NCBI GenBank assembly: GCA_036518955.1
Contig: DATDMG010000049.1
Span: 1-13,933 of the forward strand
Source: DATDMG01 sp036518955
Lineage (GTDB): Bacteria; Actinomycetota; Actinomycetes; Actinomycetales; Kineosporiaceae
DNA: 13,933 nt
Direction of reading: 5' to 3'
The notes beneath the pieces were generated by a model. It had not been told where the DNA came from, ran no database searches, and saw only the letters and a program-made list of their open reading frames with translations. Each line of letters opens with the position of its first letter. Position 1 is the stretch's first letter. Below are positions 5,336 to 11,991 of the stretch, piece by piece. The position numbers and the translations under genes were made by a program.

Positions 5336-7044
5336 CAATGCTCCTCATGAAGACGGGTCTGGCCGGCAGGGACACGCCCCCCGGGCACCTCGCCGTCGGG
5401 GACGGCGGCGTCGAAACCGGCCAGCGGGTCCGCCACGCAGGCGCTGACCGCCGTCCGCGGGCTCGGCGGGGTCCGCCCGATCACGACGGGGACGCCGCGG
5501 CCCCGCCCGCGCCCGGCCGTCCGGGAGTGGTCACGATCCGGTCGGGGGACGGCGAGGGCGGCGTCCGGTCCGGCGGCGACCGCGGCCAGGGCGGGTTCGG
5601 CGTTGCCCCGGACGCATTCGGGGTCCGGGCCGTCCAGGGGCAGGCCGGTGAAGAACTTCGCGGCCATGCACCCACCCCGGCAGGTGTCGTACGCGCTGCA
5701 GGAACTGCAGGCACCACCGGTCTGCGGACGGCGCAGCTCGCTGAACAGCTCGCTGTCGGCCCACACCCGCCAGAACCCGCCCGGGTCGCGGACGGTGCCG
5801 GCCCGGAACCGGTCGTGGATGGCGAACGGGCAGGCGTAGACGTCCCCGACCGGATCGATCAGGCACACCACCCGCCCCGCCCCGCACAGGTTCAGTCCCG
5901 GCAACGCCTGACCGTAGCCGGCCAGGTGGAAGAACGAATCACCGGTCAGCACCCCCTCACCGTGCGCGAGCAGCCAGTCGTACAGCACCCGCTGCTGGCC
6001 CGGCATCGGGTGCAGGTCCGCCCAGGAGTCCGCCCCCCGCCCCGCCGGCCGCAACCGGGTGATCCGCAACGTGGCCGCGTACCGGTCGGCCAGTGCCTTG
6101 AAGGCGTCCAGCTGACCGATGTTGTGCCGCGTCGCCACCACCGAGATCTTGAACCCGGTCACCCCGGCCTCGGCCAGCCGCTCCATCGCCGCCACCGCCA
6201 GCGCGTGCGATCCCTGCCCCCGCACCGCGTCGTTGACCGGCGCGGTAGCGCCGTCGAGAGAGATCTGCACGTCGACGTAGTCGTTGCGGGCCAACCGCGC
6301 CGCCCGGGCCCGGGTGATCCGCACGCCGTTCGTGGAGAACTTCACCCCGACCCGGTGGTCGGTGGCGTAGTCGACGATGTCCCAGAAGTCCGGGCGGACC
6401 GTCGGCTCCCCGCCGCCGATGTTCACGTAGAACACCTGCATCGCCTGCAATTCCTCGATCACGCGCAGGCACTCCGCGGTCGACAGCTCGCCCGGATCCC
6501 GCCGACCGGAGCTCGACAGGCAGTGCACGCACGCCAGATTGCACGCGTACGTCAACTCCCAGGTCAAGCAGATCGGCGCGGCCAACCCGGACGCGAACCG
6601 GTCCGCCAACGGCATTCCCCGCCGGGCCACCGCAGAGCCCGCGCCGCCGGGACGGTGGGCCCCCGCCGGACCCGCGGGCACGATCTGGCCCGCACCGGAG
6701 GCTCCCGCCGGGGCGGCAGCGGGGACCCGCTCGAGCATTCCCGTCGCTGCCAGGGTGGCCAGCCCGGCCAGGACCTGCGCCGGCACGCCCGCCGGCTCCG
6801 TGGCACGGCACGCCTCCAGCGCCGTCCGGCCGCCGTCCAACCGGGCGACGGCCTCGGCCAGCCGGGGGTCCTTCAGGAACGACAGGCGACGGGTCCCGAA
6901 GTGGTACAACAGCGCCCCGAACGACTCCGGGCGCATCGCCACCTGCCCGGGCACCCGCCACACCGCCCCGGCATCGAACTCCTCGACACCAGGAGGCCGA
7001 GCCGCTGGCACCCGGGCCGCCGCCTCAACGGAACGCGTCGTCAT
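5335..7044 (-). CDS. mftC: MftB-MftC fusion: mycofactocin precursor-binding chaperone joined to radical SAM maturase
   Basis: One uninterrupted 569-residue frame contains two normally separate proteins. Residues ~20-107 match MftB, the RRE/PqqD-like domain that delivers MftA (AMRPESFGALLYHFGTRRLSFLKD). A ~35-residue Ala/Gly/Pro-rich linker follows. Residues ~144-500 match MftC, the radical SAM/SPASM enzyme that decarboxylates the terminal Tyr and cross-links it to Val. The SAM cluster cysteines are C168, C172 and C175 (TYACNLACVHC), with GGEP at 211-214. SPASM cysteines lie in NLCGAGRVVC, VYACPF, CSSCSAYDTCRGGC and PECVRG. Met144 (ATG at 6615) sits where free-standing MftC starts, so internal initiation is conceivable. 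The start chosen is the ATG at 7044, 33 bp after mftA; an in-frame TTG at 7068 would add 8 residues. A ~90-residue low-complexity C-terminal tail follows. Confidence 0.92.
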   Translation of the reverse strand: MTTRSVEAAARVPAARPPGVEEFDAGAVWRVPGQVAMRPESFGALLYHFGTRRLSFLKDPRLAEAVARLDGGRTALEACRATEPAGVPAQVLAGLATLAATGMLERVPAAAPAGASGAGQIVPAGPAGAHRPGGAGSAVARRGMPLADRFASGLAAPICLTWELTYACNLACVHCLSSSGRRDPGELSTAECLRVIEELQAMQVFYVNIGGGEPTVRPDFWDIVDYATDHRVGVKFSTNGVRITRARAARLARNDYVDVQISLDGATAPVNDAVRGQGSHALAVAAMERLAEAGVTGFKISVVATRHNIGQLDAFKALADRYAATLRITRLRPAGRGADSWADLHPMPGQQRVLYDWLLAHGEGVLTGDSFFHLAGYGQALPGLNLCGAGRVVCLIDPVGDVYACPFAIHDRFRAGTVRDPGGFWRVWADSELFSELRRPQTGGACSSCSAYDTCRGGCMAAKFFTGLPLDGPDPECVRGNAEPALAAVAAGPDAALAVPRPDRDHSRTAGRGRGRGVPVVIGRTPPSPRTAVSACVADPLAGFDAAVPDGEVPGGRVPAGQTRLHEEH

Positions 7045-7077
7045 CTCGTGGTCCAGGTCCGTCGACAACCGCGGCCG

Positions 7078-7197
7078 TCAGTAGACGCCGCACATGCCGT
7101 CGATGGACACGTCCTCCACGAGGACCTCTACCTCGACCGCCTCATCCGCGGTCCCGACACCCTGCGCGTCACCAGCATTGTTCACGATCGTCTCCAC
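7078..7197 (-). CDS. mftA: Mycofactocin precursor peptide MftA
   Basis: This short gene encodes a 39-residue acidic peptide ending LVEDVSIDGMCGVY. The IDGMCGVY terminus is invariant in MftA, and the final Val-Tyr becomes the mycofactocin redox core. The preceding acidic stretch (DEAVEVEVLVEDV) is the leader region recognised by MftB. The start is the GTG at 7197, because GGAGG lies five bases upstream (7203-7207). A second GTG at 7185, with GGAG six bases upstream, would give 35 residues, closer to typical ~30-residue MftA. The two possible starts are four codons apart. It is first in the minus-strand operon and divergent from mftF. The TGA is 33 bp before the mftBC ATG. Confidence 0.93.
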   Translation of the reverse strand: METIVNNAGDAQGVGTADEAVEVEVLVEDVSIDGMCGVY

Positions 7198-7443
7198 GCT
7201 GTCCTCCACGGTGGACGGACCCGGCCCCGGCCCGTCCGCGAAGCTGCGGAGCTGCGGGCCTCTCGCGGGTGCAGTGGTGGCCCCGGCAACGTGACCGGCG
7301 CTACAGTGCAGCGAGAATAACGGCACGCAGTGCCAGAATGGAAGCCTTCGCCCGTTCCGGCCGCCGAACCATCGAAACCCTTGTCCCCCAGCTCCTGTTG
7401 GACAGAGATCCCCGTTCGGTACCGAGGAGGGTCGGACGACGCG
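7198..7443. promoter_or_regulatory. Divergent mftA-mftF intergenic region
   Basis: These 246 bp lie between the inferred starts of mftA and mftF and should hold the promoters for the main mft operon and for mftF. The inverted repeat GGCAC-gca-GTGCC spans 7322-7334, with a weaker CGCT...AGCG pair at 7299-7313. The pentamer CAGTG appears at 7272, 7304 and 7328. These are candidate MftR or other regulator sites. No consensus promoter hexamers could be assigned. For mftF, GGAGG at 7426-7430 is the only Shine-Dalgarno-like element and lies rather far (13 bases) from the ATG. Confidence 0.4.
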
Positions 7444-8913
7444 ATGACGGACAACGGCGCCGCCCGGCACCCCGCGATCACGGCCGACCGCCACAGCCGG
7501 TTCTGGAAGGGCGGCCCCATCGCCATGGGTGGAGCCCCCTGGGGCGTCGTCCGGCTGGGACCCACCGCCGCACACCTGCTCCGCCGGGCCATCACCACCT
7601 ACCCAGCCCCCGTCACCCTCCACGGCGAGCTCGAACGGCAAGCGGCCCACCGCCTCATCGAGCGCGGCCTGGCCCACCCTGTCCACCCCCGTCCCGCGCC
7701 GCCGGGACAGGCCCCCCGCAGCGGAGCCGACCCAACGCCAGCCCCTCCACTCGACGTCGAGATCGTGGTGCCGGTGTACGGCCGACCGGAGCTGCTCGAC
7801 CGCTGCCTGGCCGGCCTCCGCGGCCAGCGCGTGATCGTGGTCGACGACGCCTCACCCACCCACCACGTCTCCGAGATCGCAGCCCGGCACGGCGCACGCC
7901 TCGTCCGGCACCCGACCAACCGCGGCCCCGCCGCCGCCCGCAACACCGGCCTGCGCGCCACCACCGCCCCGGTCGTCGCCTTCATCGACGCCGACTGCCT
8001 CGCCCCGACAGGCTGGACCCAGACCCTCGCCCGCCACTTCCACGACCCCCGCGTCGTCGCCGTCGCCCCCCGCATCCGCCCCCTACCCGGCCGGGCATTC
8101 CTCATCGTCCGCTACGAACACGCCCGATCCGCCCTCGACATGGGCCCCGACCCCGCCCTTGTCCGCCCCGGAAGCCACCTGGGATTCCTCCCTTCCGCCG
8201 CACTCCTGGTCCGCCGCGACGCGCTCCACGAGCGTGGCTTCGACGAGGACCTGCGCCTCGGCGAGGACGTCGACCTCGTCTGGCGGCTGGCCGACGCGGG
8301 CGGACACGTCCGCTACGACCCCACCGTCATCGTCGAACATGAACTACGCGACCGACCCCGGGCCTGGGCCAAACGCCGGTTCGAGTACGGCACCTCCGCC
8401 GCCGACCTCGCCACCAGGCACCCGCAACGCCTCACCCCGCTACGGATCTCACCCTGGAACCTCGCCGCCCTGGCCGCCCTCGCCACCGGCCGACCCCGGA
8501 CCGCCGCCCTCACCACCGGCCTCGCCACCCTCGCCCTGGCCCGCTCCCTGCGCACCTCCGGCGTCGACCCGACCCTCGCGCCCGTGGTCGTCGGCAAGGG
8601 CCTCGTCGCCGACGCCGCAGCCATCGGCCACGCCCTACGCCGGGAATGGTGGCCCCTCGGCTGGACCCTCCTCGCCCGCGCACCCTCCTCCACCGCCGCG
8701 AGAGCCGCCGCCCTGACCGTCCTGACACCCCTGGCCCTGGAATGGTGCCGAGCTCGCCCGCCCCTCGACCCCCTGCGCTACACCGCCATGCGCCTGCTCG
8801 ACGACGCCCTCTACGGCTCCGGCGTCCTCACCAGCGCCGCCCGCGCACACCGCGCCGACCCCGTCCTTCCCCGCCTCCGCCGCCGCGCCCTATGGCGACC
8901 GGGTCGCGGTTGA
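7444..8913 (+). CDS. mftF: Mycofactocin glycosyltransferase MftF (GT2 family)
   Basis: This 489-residue protein extends the glucan chain on the premycofactocin core. The N-terminal ~85 residues (PWGVVRLGPTAAHLLRRA, ERQAAHRLIERGLAHP) resemble the winged-helix, PqqD-like region preceding the catalytic domain in MftF. The GT2 core follows: VEIVVPVYGRPELLDRCLAGL, VIVVDDASP, NRGPAAARNTGL, the D-x-D motif FIDADCLAP (D182/D184), a PSAALLVRRDAL acceptor-loop region and the catalytic GEDVDLVWRL. The C-terminal third is Ala/Leu-rich with predicted membrane-associating segments, as in mycobacterial MftF, and ends near a YTAMRLLDDALYGSGV motif shared with the family. The ATG at 7444 is preferred; a GTG at 7330 is in frame but its added 38 residues do not resemble the family. 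Transcribed divergently from mftA. Confidence 0.92.
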   Translation: MTDNGAARHPAITADRHSRFWKGGPIAMGGAPWGVVRLGPTAAHLLRRAITTYPAPVTLHGELERQAAHRLIERGLAHPVHPRPAPPGQAPRSGADPTPAPPLDVEIVVPVYGRPELLDRCLAGLRGQRVIVVDDASPTHHVSEIAARHGARLVRHPTNRGPAAARNTGLRATTAPVVAFIDADCLAPTGWTQTLARHFHDPRVVAVAPRIRPLPGRAFLIVRYEHARSALDMGPDPALVRPGSHLGFLPSAALLVRRDALHERGFDEDLRLGEDVDLVWRLADAGGHVRYDPTVIVEHELRDRPRAWAKRRFEYGTSAADLATRHPQRLTPLRISPWNLAALAALATGRPRTAALTTGLATLALARSLRTSGVDPTLAPVVVGKGLVADAAAIGHALRREWWPLGWTLLARAPSSTAARAAALTVLTPLALEWCRARPPLDPLRYTAMRLLDDALYGSGVLTSAARAHRADPVLPRLRRRALWRPGRG

Positions 8914-8966
8914 CAACGGGCCACACCCCTCCCCTCAACCCACCACCCCACGAAGTCCCCGGCAGG

Positions 8967-9245
8967 CCGTCTCCAGCCGGCGGTGATCTGCAGCCTGAGG
9001 GTGGCGGTGGTGGCCTTCGCGTGGAGGGTGCCGGCCAGGCACCCGGCGGCTCGGAGCAGGCTCGGAGCAGGTTGAATGCCATGGCAGCCAGGACGAGCCA
9101 GGCTGCGTTGGCGGTGAACTTCCCCCCGAGGGTCCAGGCCGGCACGCCCGGCCAGGGCGACCACCGAGGCCAGACCCGCACCGGACACGAGATTCGGGTC
9201 GTCAAAGACCACGCAGACCTGCGCGGGATCATGGGAGAGTTGCAT
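8967..9245 (-). pseudogene. Decayed, internally deleted IS1380-family transposase
   Basis: A start at 9245 gives MQLSHDPAQVCVVFDDPNLVSGAGLASVVALAGRAGL, the typical N-terminus of IS1380-type transposases. After about 37 codons the similarity jumps, in another frame (9130-9056), to LGGKFTANAAWLVLAAMAFNLLRA from the far C-terminal region, so the central catalytic part has been deleted. An 11-bp tandem duplication then shifts the frame back to GCLAGTLHAKATTATLRLQITA. The element cannot encode a transposase. It sits 54 bp beyond the mftF stop, between the mft cluster and the TetR gene. No terminal inverted repeats were identified. Confidence 0.65.
9050..9071. repeat. 11-bp perfect tandem duplication
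   Basis: CTCGGAGCAGG is present twice in direct tandem (9050-9060 and 9061-9071). Removing one copy restores a continuous IS1380-like reading frame FNLLRAAGCLAGTLHAKATTATLR, so the duplication is the frameshifting lesion in that relic. Confidence 0.8.
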
Positions 9246-9358
9246 CCCGCGGATGCCCTTCGTGACGGCGATATCGATGCCCTGAATGCCCCGCAACCCG
9301 GCTACCGACTACGAGCGAGCCACCACTCCCTACGGAACCGCGAGCGCCGAGCCGGGGC

Positions 9359-10009
9359 TCAGGCGACCGCGTCCTCACCGCGCTCGCGTGGCAGCAGCAA
9401 GGCCAGCCCACCGATGATGTTGTTGATGCCGAAGGAGAACTCCTCCGAGGAAGGCACTGCTTCCTCCCCCGACGACGCGGCCGACACACCGGTCCGTTCC
9501 ACCAGCAGGATCCCCTGCGTATACGCGGACAGCGTCACGAAGGCATGCCGAGCCATGCCTTGCGAGAACCCCGCTTCGACGAGCGTCTCCAGAAGCTCCT
9601 CGGCGCGTGGCCACGCCCGCAGAGCACCCTCTGTCACCTGAGCGCTCACTCGACGGGAGATCAAGTCGCAGGTCAGTTCATCGGCACGTAGCAACTCGTA
9701 CAAATTGTTGAAGAAATTACGGAGCTTGTCGTCCCAACGGGAGCCTTCGATGGGCGCCATGCCGGCATAGAAGGAGCGCAGGGCCTGATCCGTCATTGCC
9801 TCGATCAGCTCGCGCTTGCTCTTGAAGTACCAGTAGATGCTGGTGACGCCGACCCCGAGATGGGCAGCAAGCCGAGGCATGCTCAGCTCCTCCACCGGAG
9901 TGGTCCGGCAGTACTCGAAAGCGCCGTCAACAATGTCCACAGGGTTGATCGAGCCCCGAGGCCGCCGAGGCCGCCCCGGCTTCGCACTGGTCCTTGCTGA
10001 CGCAGCCAC
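9359..10009 (-). CDS. TetR/AcrR family transcriptional regulator
   Basis: This 216-residue regulator has a basic N-terminal arm (KPGRPRRPRG) and then a TetR helix-turn-helix. The HTH includes LSMPRLAAHLGVGVTSIYWYFKSKRELIEAMTDQAL, roughly residues 42-77. The C-terminal ligand domain has no motif that reveals its effector. The GTG at 10009 is chosen because GGAGG lies five bases upstream and because a candidate promoter/operator sits at 10060-10090. An in-frame GTG at 10114 would place that promoter inside the gene. The gene is on the same strand as, and 3' of, the probable thioesterase gene, with a 216-bp gap, so it likely has its own promoter. It may control the adjacent CoA-dependent gene group. 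It is not MftR: the HTH sequence differs. Confidence 0.85.
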   Translation of the reverse strand: MAASARTSAKPGRPRRPRGSINPVDIVDGAFEYCRTTPVEELSMPRLAAHLGVGVTSIYWYFKSKRELIEAMTDQALRSFYAGMAPIEGSRWDDKLRNFFNNLYELLRADELTCDLISRRVSAQVTEGALRAWPRAEELLETLVEAGFSQGMARHAFVTLSAYTQGILLVERTGVSAASSGEEAVPSSEEFSFGINNIIGGLALLLPRERGEDAVA

Positions 10010-10059
10010 GTCGGCCTCCGCAATTTCCGGCAATACCCTCGGCCCGCATCCCCAGGCCC

Positions 10060-10090
10060 ATGGAGGACTATACCGGAGGCCCAACGGTAT
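10060..10090 (-). promoter_or_regulatory. Candidate promoter and operator of the TetR gene
   Basis: On the minus strand TATAGT (10072-10067) resembles a -10 hexamer about 60 bp before the GTG at 10009. It partly overlaps the inverted repeat ATACCG (10070-10075)-9 bases-CGGTAT (10085-10090), a 21-bp element that would cover the -35/-10 interval. This placement is typical of an autoregulated TetR-family operator. No good -35 hexamer is visible, and binding is an inference. Confidence 0.35.
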
Positions 10091-10225
10091 CTCGTCGTAC
10101 GTGACCGAGAGCACCTCCGACGGCGCCGGTCGGGCCGTCTCGACCGCCGGAGGGTGGATGGCCGCACACCCCTGCCGGTCGGAGGCGAAGACTCGGCCGT
10201 GACGATGCGCCGAGGTGACGGAGCC

Positions 10226-11245
10226 CTACGCCAGAACCAACTCCCTCGCCGTGGCCGGGGTGCGCCCCGGACGTCGTCCGGCCGAAGGTCGTCGAGCCCC
10301 GCCCGCCCCAAGGGTGGCTGTCTGAGAGACGGTCGCCACGAGCACTTCGGCGCAGTCCCGGAAACTCACCGTCACCAGTACGGAGCCGGCGGCAGCGGGG
10401 GCACAGTCGATGGTCGCGAACACTCCCTGGGCAAGGTCGACCGCACCGAGAAAGGTGATGCACCGGCCGAGGACCGCCGGCGTGGCCCGTGGCCCGGCGG
10501 ACGGGCCCCGGTCGAAGGGCAGAGCAGCGATCGGCTCACTGACGAGGGTGAGCAGGGCCCGTTGAAGGGTGGGCGACGCACTGGGGGCCGCGACCGTGGT
10601 CCATGCCGTCACCGACGTCTCCCCCCCGGCGGCGCGCTCGCCCCAGGACAGGCCGGCGCGGTCGCCCGCGTCCTCGGCCACCCCAGGACCCCCGGACGCC
10701 GAGACCTGTCGGCACTCCCAGGAGATCGGGGACGCCCAGGGCAACGGGCCATCCAGCGCCACCCCACCGCAGCCCCCCCCTCGCAGACAGTCTCCCGCCC
10801 CGGGCCCAGGCCGGCCGAGCCGCACCTCGGACGGCCCCCGCATCGATGGAGTCGGTTGCAGCGTCACGCCCACCTCGCCCAGCCTGCGGCCGTCCTCCAT
10901 GAACGTGATCTGTCCAGTGATGCACGTCACGCCGACATGGCTCCAGGACACGACCAGGCGCGTCGGCCGCCCGGACGTGGGCACGCGCTCGGCGACATGG
11001 GAGAGGTGGCGTACGTCGTACCCCGGAAAGGTGTGTTCGGCGACGAGCACGGCGGAGGCCACGAAACGGGCACCAGGCCACCCCGTCTCGGCCGGTTCGG
11101 GGTGACGGATCTCGTACTGCCCGTTCCCCACGGCCCTCAACTTCAGGGACGACAGCAGGCCCGACACGGGGCCGGCGAACGACCCCACCTCACCACAGCA
11201 ACCGTCGACCACCGAGAGCGCGAACGACCCGTTGCTGCGTCCCAT
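10226..11245 (-). CDS. Probable thioesterase family protein (double-hotdog, acyl-CoA thioesterase-like)
   Basis: This 339-residue protein with ATG at 11245 is preceded by GAGGAGG. The N-terminal half (SFAGPVSGLLSSLKLRA, PTRLVVSWSHVGVTCITGQITFMEDGRRLGEVGVTLQPTPS) has the Gly-rich loop, long helix and antiparallel strands expected for a hotdog domain. The C-terminal part (TPAVLGRCITFLGAVDLA, GSVLVTVSFRD, VLVATVSQTATLG) resembles the second hotdog repeat of TesB-like proteins (usually LVASVSQEGL). The middle ~100 residues are Gly-rich and unrecognised. High GC3 continues upstream of the ATG in the same frame, so a longer N-terminus (ATG at 11386 or 11473) cannot be excluded. It is downstream of the small barrel protein and CoA transferase on the same strand, consistent with acyl-CoA processing. 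The exact family is uncertain. Confidence 0.5.
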   Translation of the reverse strand: MGRSNGSFALSVVDGCCGEVGSFAGPVSGLLSSLKLRAVGNGQYEIRHPEPAETGWPGARFVASAVLVAEHTFPGYDVRHLSHVAERVPTSGRPTRLVVSWSHVGVTCITGQITFMEDGRRLGEVGVTLQPTPSMRGPSEVRLGRPGPGAGDCLRGGGCGGVALDGPLPWASPISWECRQVSASGGPGVAEDAGDRAGLSWGERAAGGETSVTAWTTVAAPSASPTLQRALLTLVSEPIAALPFDRGPSAGPRATPAVLGRCITFLGAVDLAQGVFATIDCAPAAAGSVLVTVSFRDCAEVLVATVSQTATLGAGGARRPSAGRRPGRTPATARELVLA

Positions 11246-11505
11246 CACGTCCTCCTCGACGTTGGCGCGGGCCTTGAGGTGCACTGGGACGGGTGTCGCG
11301 TGCGGCCGGGCGATCACCGGGTCGAGCCCCTGGGCGGTGAGCTGACGCGATGCGTCGGGCCGAGCCCCAAGCCGGCACCGGGTCATGCCCGCCGGCCAGG
11401 ACGGCCGATGATCGAACAGGCAGCGCCGCTGATCGGGACCGGTTCGTGGCAGGTCAGGACGCGCGGTGCCCACGACGAGACGACCTGCCGTGAGGGGTGC
11501 GCGGC

Positions 11506-11853
11506 CTAGCGAGCGGAGTTGCTCGCGGCCGCCTCGTACACGACCACCACCATGGAGGCCGGATCGAGCACGGTTCCGGGCTCGATCCTGCCATCCGCCA
11601 ACCCCGCGCCCAGCGCCGCCAGCACGTCCTGTGGCCCGTCGGCCTCGACCTCATAGCTGGTGAGGTACCGGTGCTGTGAGGTGGGCGCCCCATCGGAGCC
11701 CGGCAATGCCAACCTCAGACGCCGCACCTCGCCTACACCGGGCACAGCGGCACGAACCTGCGGGATGTGCCTACCGTCGTACCACTGGGCGACGGTGGCG
11801 TCGTCGACATCTTGCGCGGCATTACTCAGGACGACCAATTCGTACGCGGCCAT
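11506..11853 (-). CDS. Small ferredoxin-like-fold (dimeric alpha/beta-barrel, EthD/DUF4286-like) protein
   Basis: A 115-residue protein starting MAAYELVVLSNAAQDVDDATVAQWYDGRHIPQVRAAVPGVGEVRRLRL. The pattern is a first strand, a D-x-x-x-x-x-W-Y-x-x-x-H-x-P helix, then a VPGV turn and strand. That is typical of small dimeric alpha/beta-barrel proteins such as EthD and DUF4286 members, which often sit in catabolic operons. YLTSYEVEADGPQDVLAAL forms the third strand and second helix, and MVVVVYEAAA the last strand. The ATG at 11853 has GGAGGGAG upstream. A hairpin-forming inverted repeat lies at 11868-11882 just before the ribosome-binding site. Its function is unknown; a role as an auxiliary enzyme in the adjacent CoA pathway is a guess. 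Confidence 0.7.
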   Translation of the reverse strand: MAAYELVVLSNAAQDVDDATVAQWYDGRHIPQVRAAVPGVGEVRRLRLALPGSDGAPTSQHRYLTSYEVEADGPQDVLAALGAGLADGRIEPGTVLDPASMVVVVYEAAASNSAR

Positions 11854-11867
11854 GCGATCTCCCTCCG

Positions 11868-11882
11868 GACGGTCTCACCGTC
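11868..11882 (-). promoter_or_regulatory. Inverted repeat/hairpin immediately upstream of the small barrel gene
   Basis: GACGGT (11868-11873)-CTC-ACCGTC (11877-11882) is a perfect 6-bp inverted repeat with a 3-base loop. It lies directly upstream of the GGAGG before the ATG at 11853. No T-run follows, so it is not an obvious rho-independent terminator. It could be an operator or an mRNA hairpin affecting initiation. Confidence 0.35.
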
Positions 11883-11991
11883 AACGGCCGCGTCGCGCGG
11901 ACCGTCGGAGTCTGAGAGTAGGCCCACGAGCCGTTATCGTCCACCCCTTCGTAAGGCTTCCGATATCGCCTACGCCGCCCGCTCCTCTCCG

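Noticed and set aside
4166..5350. Plus-strand open frame antisense to mftD
   Set aside because: Composition-driven shadow of mftD with no recognisable domain.
5338..7320. 660-codon plus-strand open frame antisense to mftBC and mftA
   Set aside because: Arg/Pro/Gly-rich translation with no domain; the opposite strand carries conserved radical SAM motifs.
7330..7443. GTG at 7330 as an earlier mftF start
   Set aside because: The 38 additional residues do not resemble MftF N-termini, and the start would sit inside the inverted repeat at 7322-7334.
7269..8342. Plus-strand frame overlapping mftF in another frame
   Set aside because: Arg/Pro-rich shadow; the mftF frame carries GT2 motifs and the expected codon bias.
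10010..10114. GTG at 10114 as start of the TetR regulator
   Set aside because: The extra residues are not TetR-like. A GTG at 10009 has GGAGG with 5-base spacing, and a promoter/operator candidate lies in the extension.
10154..11509. Plus-strand open frame opposite the thioesterase-like gene
   Set aside because: Gly/Arg-rich shadow with no recognised motif. The minus strand has better strand-helix pattern and a strong ribosome-binding site.
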